Below are positions 11,625 to 22,713 of a stretch of DNA of 64,000 bases, one piece after another. This stretch comes from Spirodela intermedia. Its lineage: Eukaryota; Streptophyta; Magnoliopsida; Alismatales; Araceae. Where the stretch lies: assembly GCA_902729315.2 (NCBI GenBank), contig LR746264.1, forward strand, positions 10,199,878-10,263,877, read 5' to 3'. Below the pieces are notes generated by a model. That model was not told the DNA's origin and searched no databases. It saw nothing but the letters and a program-made list of their open reading frames with translations. How positions within the stretch are numbered: position 1 is the stretch's first letter; each line of letters opens with the position of its first letter. A program made the position numbers and the translations under genes.

Positions 11625-14600
11625 GGTGTGGTATCTCTGTGATAGCTGCTGCTATCACAGTCTTTTACTTAGCCGTTATCAGCGCCAAACCAATTTAATC
11701 CAGATGATCTTGCCCTGTATAGTAGTATTTATTTAACGGTCATAAGGCTTGTGATTGACCCCCCGGGAGTTTCCCTTTATTCTTGGCCTCAGTTGATATT
11801 CTGGGATTTCTTTTTTTTACTATTTTCGGATTTACTTATCTCCTGTGCTTTTTATGTGAGACTAAGATGGGCTTTTTTTATTTTTTTAATTACCCATGTC
11901 CGGATCTGAATTGAGCCCAGGAGAGAGAAAAAATAAAGATTTAAATATGGGATTTTTTTATATAAATCTAGGAAGGAATGTGATAATTAGTTTAAGATTC
12001 TAAATAATAAGAAAAACTCGAGTTTTGGGGATTTATCGATAATTAGATTGTCCGGTATTTAACAATAAACTGATGAGAAAAAAAATAATTGTGTATCCGG
12101 TCCGTCTCTTTCTATGCGCCTTCCAAGGAGAAAAATCCTCGAGGAAGTGCGATCTCGAGGGAATATGGCTGGCCATCTGTCGAGGGCACCTGGCTCAAGC
12201 ACCTGATTTCCCGTCTAATTGCTCCTGTTGATCGCGACGGATCACGCGCCGACAACGCCGCCCACGCCGTCGTCGCCGCACGACGGCGCCGCCACCTCCG
12301 GGTCCTCTCTCTCTGAATTATTATTCAGTCGTCGTCGTGGTCGTCGTCCAAGAACGTCGGCGAACTGCCTGGAAAGAGACGCATCTTTAATGGGCCTGAT
12401 TGGACAGCGGAGCCGGAGGAGGAAGATGTGGGCCGGACGAGTGAAGGCCCATTAAAGAGGGATGGGCCCCACCTACATTTCCCTTGGCCGCTCCGTCCAC
12501 AGACCGGCGGTCGGCCTTATCCGGGTGGCTTAGCGGCCTCCTGGCCTCTGCCGCCGCCACGTCAGCAGGTGAGCGGGAGGGATTTACGGAGAGCCAATCC
12601 GCGCGAGATTTCACGGGGCGAGGTGGGCTCATCTGGACCGTCCGACGGGTCGGGGGGTCTGCTTCCAACACGTGTCATGGCCTCCTATTATCCGCTTCTT
12701 ACGGGTGTCGCACCTGCTGCTGCCGAATATTCCCTCCCCATCTCGATTTATTGTCCACGAGAAAAAAAAAAAGAATATTTCCGGTATCTTATCCACGTTT
12801 CGGCGGATGTCTCATCTTAGCCGTCAATCCGGAGCGCCCAATCTGAAGACTACTGATCCAATGACTGAGATTTAAATTCAAAAAAAAGGAGGCGGCCCGT
12901 TTAAAACGGTCAACAGTGTGGCCAAGGGAGGTCACGTGGCTTCATCGGGGGTAGACGGAAGGAGAAATGGATCGACGGGGGATGGAGTGATCCGGTTACC
13001 GGAGGCCGGCGAGGCGAAGATGGTTTTTTATTATTATTATTATTATTTACCGGCCGGTCCGGTCACGGGAGGTCAAAGAGAGAGATGCGGGGTTTTAGCG
13101 TGAGGGGGGTGGCCCTCGGGGTTTTGGGGACCCTCTGGAAGAGGAGAGAGAAATAAGATGCGAAAGAGAGGTGGGGGAGAGAGAGGGAGAGAGGTGGAGT
13201 GAAGATACAGGGAGGAAGAAAGTAAAAGAATATGGGTGGGGAAGGGGAGGGTTTACGTCCCCGAGGGGCGCTGCTCGAGGCGATCTGAAGATGCGCTTGG
13301 AGAGAATTCGGAATTCTGGAGATCGGCTTGGTACCGGTCACCTGATCTCTAGCGTGCATGGTCCTCCCTCGATTTCCCCGAATTCCGGCGTCGTGTGAAC
13401 GACGGCCTTCTTTTCTCCGATCGGGGATCTGAGAAGGTTTTGCACTCTCGGAGGTGAGCGGATCGAATTCCGTCTCATCCCGGCTCTCGATTCCCGGCAC
13501 TTGGTTATCCAGGGTTTCTGGGATCTGCCTCATTTTTTTGTCCTTAAGTGACAGTTTCGCATTTCCGAGTTGTTCTCCGGATTTGCGGAAACGGACATTG
13601 CTCCCTTTTGGCGGGATTTCCCAAGATTTCTTCCGTTGTGAAAGGAATTGAGATCCGCTTCTCGTCCAGTTTAATTTTTTTCCACGCGTCCGTTCTCGTC
13701 GAGTATTTCGAATTTCCGAATTTCTGATCCCGATTGGATATTTCTGCGCAGAGTACGTTCGGAATTCAAAAGGTACGTTTTGCATAGATCTCGTCTGTTG
13801 CGAGGTTTGGGATCTGTCGACCGTTTCCATAATGGATCGAGACACGTCCCGGATCCACGGTACTTGTTCTTCTCGTCCAATGATTTCTTAGAAACGAAAG
13901 AAATCCTTTTGGCTCCTCTTAGGCCGGTGTTTTTGAGAGGATCTCTGTGTTTTTATCCCCTATCGGGAGACGATCTACAGTCAGGGTTGATATGTTAATG
14001 CTACTACTTCGATCGATTCGATCTCTAAATCTGAATCTGGGGTTGGATCCATTGTTCCCCCTTGGACGGTTTTTTAATTGATCTTCCATCCAAGAAGTTT
14101 TCCTTTGACGGATCGCAGATCTTTCCTTTTTCTTCTTCCGAAATGCTTCTCTAAAACTCGTTCCACACTGTCCGTCCGGTTCCTCGTTTCGTTGTTGAAC
14201 AGTTGTTCAGGTGTCAGGGTTTTCGGCATCGGGATTCCCATAGTTTACGGGGAGGACTACCTTTCTCTTTTTTTCTTCAGTATTTTGTTTGCATATTTAC
14301 ATGTATAGTCTCGTCTTTGCATCTGATATAGGAGAAATGCATGCGACCGGTTTTGCAAATTTCCCGCACTCGGAATATGTTTCCGAAGGGATCTCTTTAA
14401 CTGATATCAATCTCTCTTTTCTGGCACCGATAACTCTTAGATCGCTTTCGGATTCATCCTTCGTAATTTTCGAGCATTTCATGTGCTTTATAGACGATTG
14501 AATTCAATTGGCCCCAATGGAGTTTCGTTGAAAGGTCAGAATTTTATAGTTCTTGTCTGTCTTTCGCAGGGATTCGTTTGTATAAATTCCACAGGTGGTT

Positions 14601-14723
14601 GGCCGAACGGCGCAGTTTAGACAAATAATGTGGCTCACGATTCGGATCTGAGGGGATATTGATACGATTCTGCTTTCGATTTATGCTTGCGGGGTCATTC
14701 GCTTTGCTATGAGTTTTTGAGAT
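11625..14723. other. ORP3 3' flank, then promoter and long 5' leader of the TRP gene
   Basis: No coding region is supported. TGGGCC/GGCCCA elements cluster at about 12390-12470. A (TTA)n run lies at 13028-13045, a purine-rich GA stretch at 13140-13210. Splice-like signals around 13770 suggest a 5'UTR intron upstream of the TRP start at 14724. Long frames on both strands here look fortuitous. Confidence 0.5.
12390..12470. promoter_or_regulatory. Cluster of site II-type (TGGGCC/GGCCCA) elements upstream of TRP
   Basis: Four TGGGCC or GGCCCA hexamers occur within about 80 bases (near 12391, 12430, 12445 and 12462). Such site II elements are bound by TCP factors in promoters of broadly expressed plant genes. 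The distance to the TRP start fits a long leader with a 5'UTR intron, which is inferred. Confidence 0.45.
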
Positions 14724-17700
14724 ATGGTGTTGCAGAGGAGGCTAGACTATGGGTTCAACGGTTATCAAGTCCCCTTCCTGCCTCGTGGTCCAAGATCGGC
14801 CAGGGTATCTTCACACCCATCCCAGGTACCGTTTTCTTGAGGTTATGCGAATTGATTTTAAGTTTTTTTCCTCTTCATTTTTAGGGCAAGCGCCATACCT
14901 GCGAGAAAGCCGCCGAGGATCAGATGTGTCCATTCGAATTGCTGGCATCTGTGGCGGGTAAACTATTAGTGGAGGAAAATTCTCCTGAACCAAGCAACGA
15001 AAGAAAAGGAGATTCTAAACATGCATTTACCAAATATAATGTCAAGGAGGAAGAACTGGATGAAGTGAAGGCTTCGAATGTTGGCGTTTATGATCAAGGG
15101 AGCTACAATGACGGTACCTTGGCGTCTGAGGTTGGCTTCCGAGGCCAGACACGGATCGTTACTATGAAAGAATGCTCGCAAGCCTCCAGTAGTGCCAGTT
15201 TGGGTCATTCTTCGATTATCATAAAGCGTGATCCATCTGTGGACGTAGCTTCTGTTGAGGAGTCCTTGGTTAATGGAAGCAAGGACGAATTTGAAAGACA
15301 ATCTACTGTTACAGCTGGATCGCGTCATAGCAAAGTGGAGGATGGGATCCCATCCCCTCTTCGATTTGAGTGTCGACAAAATAAGATGGGAGCGCATGGA
15401 AATGTCAGTGACGCGTGTTTGGAGGACCTGATGAACGTGGATACTAAAGCTCCTCTACTTAGCTCAGAGAGCTCTGCAGACGAGCCTTTACATGGAGATG
15501 GCATTCCTCATAGCACTTCCTTTCTCAAATGTCTTAATGACTTGGGTTTGTCTGTAGATAGAGATGATGACGAAAAATCGTCTGGCTGTACTCAGCCTTG
15601 TAACACTCCATCAAAGCCCGCGAGGCCACCACGAACTGGAGACCGGCATAAATTGCAGTCTTTTTCGTCCAAATTCTGGAAATTTGGTCGAACAGAACCG
15701 AAAGATGAAGACTTTTGCAACACAGGTTGTTGTTTATTTCATTTTTTCCGTCATCATTTCGCTTTTGGCAATGAAGCTTTTCAATTCCTGTACCAGTGAA
15801 GCAAACTTTTTGACTAATTCACTTGACTGCTTTGACAGATGAAGAATTGAAGCCCGTCTTCCGCAGCAGAAAAATGGTATACACTCGGCAAAGGACTCAA
15901 AGATGTACTTTCAAGCGTAGGAAGCTCTTTGAACGAGTCCCGGTATCAATGTCCGATGGAACTCTCACCACTGAAGGTATCTATTCTTCAATTGAAACGG
16001 GCATCGAGGGAGAATTAAACTGCTCGCCTGCAGATGCCCATTGAGGCTGTTCTTGTACACGTCCCCTTCCCTCCTCTCCTTCAATGCCCTTTTTTGTTTT
16101 CTTATCATGCCTAAACTCGCGTCTTGATCTTCCTATTCTTCAGAAAATGGGGCATCCTCCTCTTTGACGGGCCTGAAGACGGCATATGAATCAGAGGTTT
16201 TCCAGGGTATGATAGTCCACCGAGATTAGTGTGACTCTGTGTCCTGGAATTTATCACAACTTTATTTCCAGAGGATTTGAAAAGCGATGAATTTCCTGTC
16301 ACAGTAAAACTTGGCATCAAGTCATTCAAGGTTCCAGAGCTATTAATTAAGATGCCTGAAACGGCGACTGTTGGCTCTTTAAAGGCATGATCTCCACCCC
16401 TTGCCAGCTTCCAGTTATGCTGTTTCATGAAATTTATCGTTTTCGGACGAAGAAAAATACCTTAATACTGTTTGAATCTCTGGTATGCTGTGGAATAGGG
16501 AGGCAAATAATCAGATCATGTTACCTAGAGATGCTATCAAAGTTGACAGCTTACCAACTTTATGAAAGTGCACCTCTCGAAAAACCCTTCTCTGTGAACA
16601 CAGCTTTGTGATGACGATACATGCGGCCAGATTTGACCTTTTCCGGGGAAAAATTGCTTTCTAGCGGAGCCCATCTCTGTTCCGACAATATTTATCGTAC
16701 TTTATGATGCTTGACGAAAATTTTCTTCTTGTTCTACGGTTCGTTTGCTCTCAACCTCGATCGTTGCCCCCCTCATCTTTCTTCGAACCCGCGCTTCAGA
16801 GTATGCATGACTTCTAAACTGTCGCCCTTCTCCCTCTTCTCCATTTTTTTACTCTGCAGAGGACGGTGGTCGAAGCGGTCACCGCCATACTTTGCGGCGG
16901 CTTCCGAGTAGGGGTTCAGCTCCAAGGGAAGAAGCTCCGTGATGACAGCAAATCCCTGACCCAAGCTGGCATTTCTCACGGAGGTGGTCTGGATAATCTC
17001 AGTTTCACTCTGGAGCCCAAAGCTCCGCAGACTCTCAAGCAGCTGACTGCTAACAAAGTGACCACCTGCTTCCTCCCTGCCTGTGACGGATCTGACCCTC
17101 CGACAAGGTGAGAAGATTACTTGATTTACATCGAATTCTCTTAAAAACCAGATTTTTTTTGTCGGCGTAGCTCAGAGTACTTCCACTCTGAGAAATTGGC
17201 CTTCTCTGCCTCAGGTTCCCCGCAGCTCGTTCTTTAGACGACGCTGCGTTTGCTGACAGTTGTACAGTCCCTCTTCACCTCGGAAAGTCTTCCTTGTACT
17301 GTTTGGAGAGCGACCATGACTCTGCTCCCTCACCTGCCCACGCCATGTCGGCAGAAGACACCCCCGGCTCCAGAGCTCTGGCCATCGTCCCGGCCATGGA
17401 GATCGAAGCCCTGGCCGTCGTTCCGTATCACCGGCGCAGCGAGACTGCCCCCCGGCGCATACGGAGGCCCTTCTCGGTCTCAGAGGTGGAAGCCCTCGTC
17501 CAGGCCGTCGAAGATCTCGGAACCGGAAGGTGAGCCCTTCCCCTCCATATGGTCTTTCTCCCGCACCGCCGCCTGTTCACTGTTTCGTGAGTTTCCTGTA
17601 ACTTTCTGTCACGTCCATGATCCTTCTTCCGCCAAGATTTCTGCGCCTGTAACATCAATCACTGATAACCCATTCATTCATTCACTGGACCACCCTGCAG

Positions 17701-18198
17701 GTGGCGCGACGTCAAGCTCTGCGCCTTCGAGAACGCAAAGCACCGCACCTACGTCGACCTCAAGGTGAGAAACCCCTTCTCTCTCACCTTCTCGACCTTT
17801 CATCATTCAACTACGCGTAACCTTTTTCGATAGCTTCTGTCGCTGCACTCCCTACTGAAAGAGAGGGTGGTGATGTGACTGGTACATTTCCTGGCGTGTT
17901 GGGCTCTCCTCGACCTTCCTCCGCCGGCGATCTCCATCGTAGGTAGACTTGCGGCCGGCGGTGCGTTGAATATGACGGGTTGTGCACCGCGCAGGACAAG
18001 TGGAAGACGCTGGTTCACACGGCGAAGATCTCCCCGCAGCAGCGGCGAGGAGAACCGGTCCCGCAGGAGCTCCTTGACCGTGTGCTCGCCATCAACGCCT
18101 TCTGGTCGCAGCACCAGGCCAAGCTCCACCACCCCAAGCACCCCCCACCGCCGGAGGCACCGCCGCCGCCGCCGCCGCCGCCGTCGCTGCTCGCCTGA
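14724..18198 (+). CDS. TRP1: Telomere repeat-binding protein, TRP/TRBF family
   Basis: Nine exons join in frame: 14724-14804, 14885-15725, 15839-15976, 16144-16206, 16272-16384, 16860-17107, 17215-17529, 17701-17764 and 17995-18198, giving 688 residues. The start MVLQRRLDYGFNGYQVP is the family's conserved N terminus, followed by 'MCPFELLASVAGKLL'. A ubiquitin-like domain spans roughly residues 381-460 ('VKLGIKSFKVPELL', 'VGVQLQGKKL'). The C-terminal Myb/telobox domain (about 570-655) contains VDLKDKWKT across the last junction; this motif contacts the TTTAGGG telomere duplex. The protein should be nuclear and bind double-stranded telomeric DNA. The tail is proline-rich (PPPPEAPPPPPPPP), encoded by a CCG repeat. 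The intron after 16384 uses a GC donor, and intron 4 is only 65 nt. TRP1 paralogues cannot be told apart here. Confidence 0.94.
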
Positions 18199-18549
18199 CT
18201 GGACCCGGCGGCGTCCCCTGTTCACTGTTTAGAGAGAGAAAGAACGCTTGACGGGTTTCCTGTAACATTCTGTCTCACCCATGATTCTTCCGCCGCCATG
18301 GCCCCCTATCTCCCCCCACCCAGCTCCCTCTCGCTGAATATTTTTCTCTGAGAGGCGCCGGCGTTAGGAGGAAGGAAGGGCCTTTGGCGGCGGCTTTGTA
18401 CATGATGTTGATGATCCGGGTTTATAAAGAAGAAGGGTTAAGAATCAGCAAGCAACCGCCGCTGCCCCCCACGCCGATGGGACCTGTCCCCCACTCGTTG
18501 ACCGAGCATGTTGCTTTCGCACAGGGCAAAACTCATCATTTCGCTGTCC

Positions 18550-18941
18550 GAAGCCCGTTAATGGGCCCGCGCGGTTTATGGCCCCGGATTCCTCATCTGG
18601 CCCACACGAATGCGACGCGAAACGATCACGTCACGTCGGCGGAGACGGAACCTGCGCCCCCAAATCTTTTTTTTGCGGCGGGATCCTCGCCGTCCAATGT
18701 CTTATCTCGATGGGACGTTGAGTAGGTCCGGTGGGCTCCACTGATTCCTTTTGAACGGTGGGGATCTCGATAGGCTCGAGGTGTTGTGGGTCGATCTGGC
18801 GGTCAATTTTCCCGAAAGATTCCACCGTCTGGGTCCCCACTGGACCACTGGATCGAGAATCATTAGACGACGGTGTTATTGGGCCTTTGCTTTCCAGGCT
18901 TGGGCCTGGCTCCGAGCCCGTAGCCCATTCCCATCTACTTG

Positions 18942-18975
<34 letters not shown>

Positions 18976-19262
18976 GCTACATTTTTGCCTGGTTTTCTCG
19001 GTTATCCATTGCCTTCTGTTATAATATATTCGTTAATGGGCCGTAGCTACATCGAGAACAGCGTTATTGGGCCGAACCTTTGTTTGGAATGATTAGGTCT
19101 TTACAGGTTTATCGGCTCAACGGAGTCAAAACAGGAACACTCCGCGGGATGTCCACGTTATATATTCAAATAAATAACGACGACAATAAATAAATAAATA
19201 ATCGATATTTGGGCCGGATAAAATGGGCCGGGTTTGGTGTTGGGCTAGGTTTTCATGGGCTG
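18550..19262. promoter_or_regulatory. Dense TGGGCC/GGCCCA cluster without an assigned gene
   Basis: About ten TGGGCC, TGGGCT or GGCCCA elements occur in 700 bases (near 18559, 18598, 18729, 18878, 18901, 19036, 19067, 19209, 19226, 19243 and 19256). Elsewhere in this window such clusters sit just upstream of genes. No coding gene follows on either strand. Confidence 0.4.
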
Positions 19263-21088
19263 CGACCATCGAGTCCAAACCCGGTGCCGGGCTGGTGAAT
19301 CCGACCTATTTGCACAGGATATCCGTCTCTCTGCGCCGTAAATTCCTCCCTTTCATCTTCGAGAGAGACCGATGGATCGTCCTCTTCCCATCTCCATTCC
19401 CGCCGGCTTTTCATTCGTGGATGAGGACGAATGTTGAAAAGCAGGGATTTTCTTCTTAATTATTGCGTCATTTTCATGAAAATGACGTCACCGCATAAAA
19501 AACGGTAGTTATTTCGGATGTCATATCATCAGTTTACCCTAAGATAATATTCATTATTATTTTTTTATTATTGTAAAAATATGCAGCAAAAAGCGACAAT
19601 TTCATGCAACTTTCTGAGCATTCATGGAAAGGGCCCCCCATTTACTCAGCTATAATTTAGACAACTTACCATTTAAACAAGCTATCAAAGTCAACGCACA
19701 AAAAATTGGGATTAAATGGCATTTATCTTTTCTTTATAATCGTGGGCGAGACGACCCATTGATCAAGCAATTAATCACGAATAATCATTGTTCACAAGCT
19801 TATGTTAACAACAAAAAAAGGCCAAGTTTTTCAGAGTTTTTAGAATGGCCGCAATAGATCAGGCTTCCAGCTACTGGTTGACTAATAGCGAAGAGAGAGA
19901 CACCGTCGGCGGGGGGGAAGAACAGTTGGGAGGGCTATTCGGACATGGGTTCATCTCTGGAAGACACTGATCCCCTCCCCTATGTCTATCCTCGCGCGGT
20001 GGGGAGGGCAATTAAGGAGAGAAGTCAACGCCTTCCCGGCGATAGGTCTCCCTGTCACAGTCAATGTCGAGGGGTTGCGCCATTTATCAGTGAATGAACA
20101 AAGAAAGATGGAACGGGAAGAAGGGTACCACTGTTTCTATTCCTTTAGAGAAGATGGCAACCCTGTGGACGTTCTCGGGGCTACTTTCGATCCGCCATGA
20201 AAGCGTCAACTCGAAAGCTTGACTGCTTTAAACCGTCATGCGACCTCTTACCGAATCTATGGAATTATCCATGCACAAGGAGGCGGACGTTTTTTTCCCC
20301 GAAATGTCAAGTAATATTATATAAATAATATTATTCTAACAAACATATTAACTATGATAAATATGTCTGTATTATTCTAACATCAGCTGGTCGCCAATAT
20401 GCCCACGTTCCTCTCGAGATCCCTACACACACACACACATATATCTATATATATATATATATATATATATGATATCCCGAATCTTGACTAATTAATTAGT
20501 GATATTACTTGAGGTAAATAATAAGATATTGGCTTTATCTTATCCCAAGTTATGGCGGCTGCATGTGGGCTCACCATAGTAGAGAAGTTCACGGAAGGTT
20601 CCTGCGTGGTGGACCAGATGCCCCAAGTGGGGGGGGGGTCTGTAGGCTGAGTCAACTCTCCACGTGGCTACGCCATGGATCCCACAACGAGCTGGGGAAG
20701 AGGACTTATCGGAGATCTGTTAGAATCATGAACTCAGAAGTGCGGTCAATGTGTGCTTGCTTAGGGTTTGAAGGATATTGCGATGCAGGGCCCGTTGATT
20801 ATCACCCCACGCACGTTCAGACTGGATTGATGTGGGACGGAGAGTGAGAAAACGACACATGCCCTTCTTCCTTGTTCTGCGGAAGAAGAGGAACCCTTGT
20901 TTTGCGGAAAGATACAGAGCGCGGAAGGTCAGAAGTGTCCCTCCGGCACTTCGACGACCAGAAACCCTAATTTTTTTCCGACGGTATCTCAACGAGGCTG
21001 ACAGCTAAAGACTCATCCAGACGGGCGGAGGATTATTCGTTGTAGGACGGCCGATCTGATAGAAGCATCCGAAACTTGGCCAGGTGGT

Positions 21089-21090
<2 letters not shown>

Positions 21091-21148
<58 letters not shown>
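21091..21148 (+). repeat. (CT)29 microsatellite upstream of GRAS gene
   Basis: A perfect CT dinucleotide run of 58 bases, about 1.6 kb upstream of the GRAS start. Confidence 0.97.
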
Positions 21149-21150
<2 letters not shown>

Positions 21151-22713
21151 GGGTTGAAAAGCTCCGCCACTTCATTGTTGGTCAACCGGCTGAGGCAAAG
21201 TCAACCAAGGAGACTCCCGGTCTGTAGCGGGGTGGCGTGATTTGGCTCGACGACCGCTCCCAGCTGCGACCGGGAACCGTTCGCCCGACGCGACGTTCCA
21301 CCTGTCACCAGAGAAAACCACGGTGATTGTGGAAGAGAAACTTGGAGGAGAGGGATAGCCGGATGCGTTCAACTTGGCGTTTTGACTCGCTCGCCATCTC
21401 CTACCCTCTATACTTGCAGAACGAACACTGCCCCTACCAAACCAGAGGAAGACTCCACTCTCTCTCTCGCTCGCTCGCTTATTCGTTGGAACCCGCGAAG
21501 AAGAAGACTGAAAAACGACGGCATCGTGGCGCTCGGGTCGTCAGCTGACTATCGGTAGACCTGGGAAAGCTTGGCCTTCAAGAAATGCGTGGAGGTTTGG
21601 AAAGGGACAGGGGCTTGGCGACCGGCGGCTGTCAAAGCGCCTCTTGGGTCCCAGGTGTGCCGGCGGACTATTTTAAGCTAGCGAGATTCCTTTCAGGAAA
21701 CATGTGCTCTGTCTCCACTGCCATGTTTCCTGAAATGGATATTGTACACCTCCACCACGCCAGCGCGGATTGCTCCAGTGGGGACGTCCAAGTGCTGCCT
21801 GACGAGTTTAAACACGTGGCGGAAATATAGCCGAGCGTGGATGGCACATGCGAGACCTCAGTTCAACACGTGTCCAGCAGGATGGTGCCGCCTCTGCGGG
21901 CCTCTCCGAAGTTTTGGCCGTCCGATTGGTGAGCTCTCTTCGAGATGATGACGTGGCCGTAGATCTTCCCATTGATGTAAAAGAATAAGGATGGAGGGGC
22001 TAGTCTCTAGGTCACGGGCAGCGGAAACCCACTTGCCGACGTAGGCCTATTTAATTAACTTTTTTTTCTAAAAATACCTTTCGACCGGGAATGGCCGGTA
22101 ATAACGAGAAAAAGCACTTACCAGAAGGTTCAAGAGATAGAAGGAAAGGTCCTTTAAAAAGAGAGACAAGGGGTGATTCCCGAGCTCTTCCAAGAGTGGA
22201 GGCCTTATCCTCTTATTCCCCACCCTCTCGAGTAAACCGGCCGTGGTTACGCTCCTTCTTTCTTCCGGAATTGAGGTTCCGATAAGGTTCGTTCTCCGGT
22301 CAACTTCTTCCCTTTTTGCTGTATCGGTTTCCTCGTCGGGTTGTCCGATCGATGGTTTTCTTGTAGGTTGTGCCCTAAATTTCCACCTGTGTGCAGGAAT
22401 TGATCTCTTGCTTCTCGAATCCTGGAACCCTCATCCCTGCATCCCGCAGGGAATTCTTCTGGTTTATGAAGAACAGGAGTTTGATGATATCGTCCGTGCT
22501 CGGTCCCGGGCCTCGGTTGTCGATATGTTGAGAATCAGTTTCTAGCTATTACGGGGTCTTCGTAGCCTGGTTCATCGGAAGTTTCGACGGTTTCTTGATT
22601 CCAATCGGAAGGTATCGGTTTTGGTGTTTTAATTCAGGGTTGACCGGGGGACTTTGATTCTTGTGAAACAAGCGTTGATTCAGAGCGGGATCTTATCAGT
22701 CAGCGTAGTTTCA

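Larger units (their letters stand above)
18199..22713. other. Intergenic: TRP 3' flank, promoter-like cluster, repeats, GRAS leader
   Basis: No complete gene is supported. From left to right it holds a duplicated copy of a TRP intron segment (18216-18294), a dense TGGGCC cluster (18.55-19.26 kb), an (AT)n run (about 18945-18972), a palindrome (19466-19487), a coding-like but broken stretch (19.62-20.31 kb), (CA)n/(TA)n (about 20427-20470), a (CT)29 tract (21091-21148), a hairpin (21691-21735) and the GRAS 5' leader. Confidence 0.6.

Noticed and set aside
13063-13845. 260-codon minus-strand frame in the TRP upstream region
   Set aside because: Arg/Ser/Pro-rich with no motif; it covers the likely TRP promoter and leader.
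17160-17200. GTCGGCGTAGCTCAG, which resembles a tRNA D-arm start
   Set aside because: It lies in a TRP intron and lacks a matching T-arm and acceptor stem.
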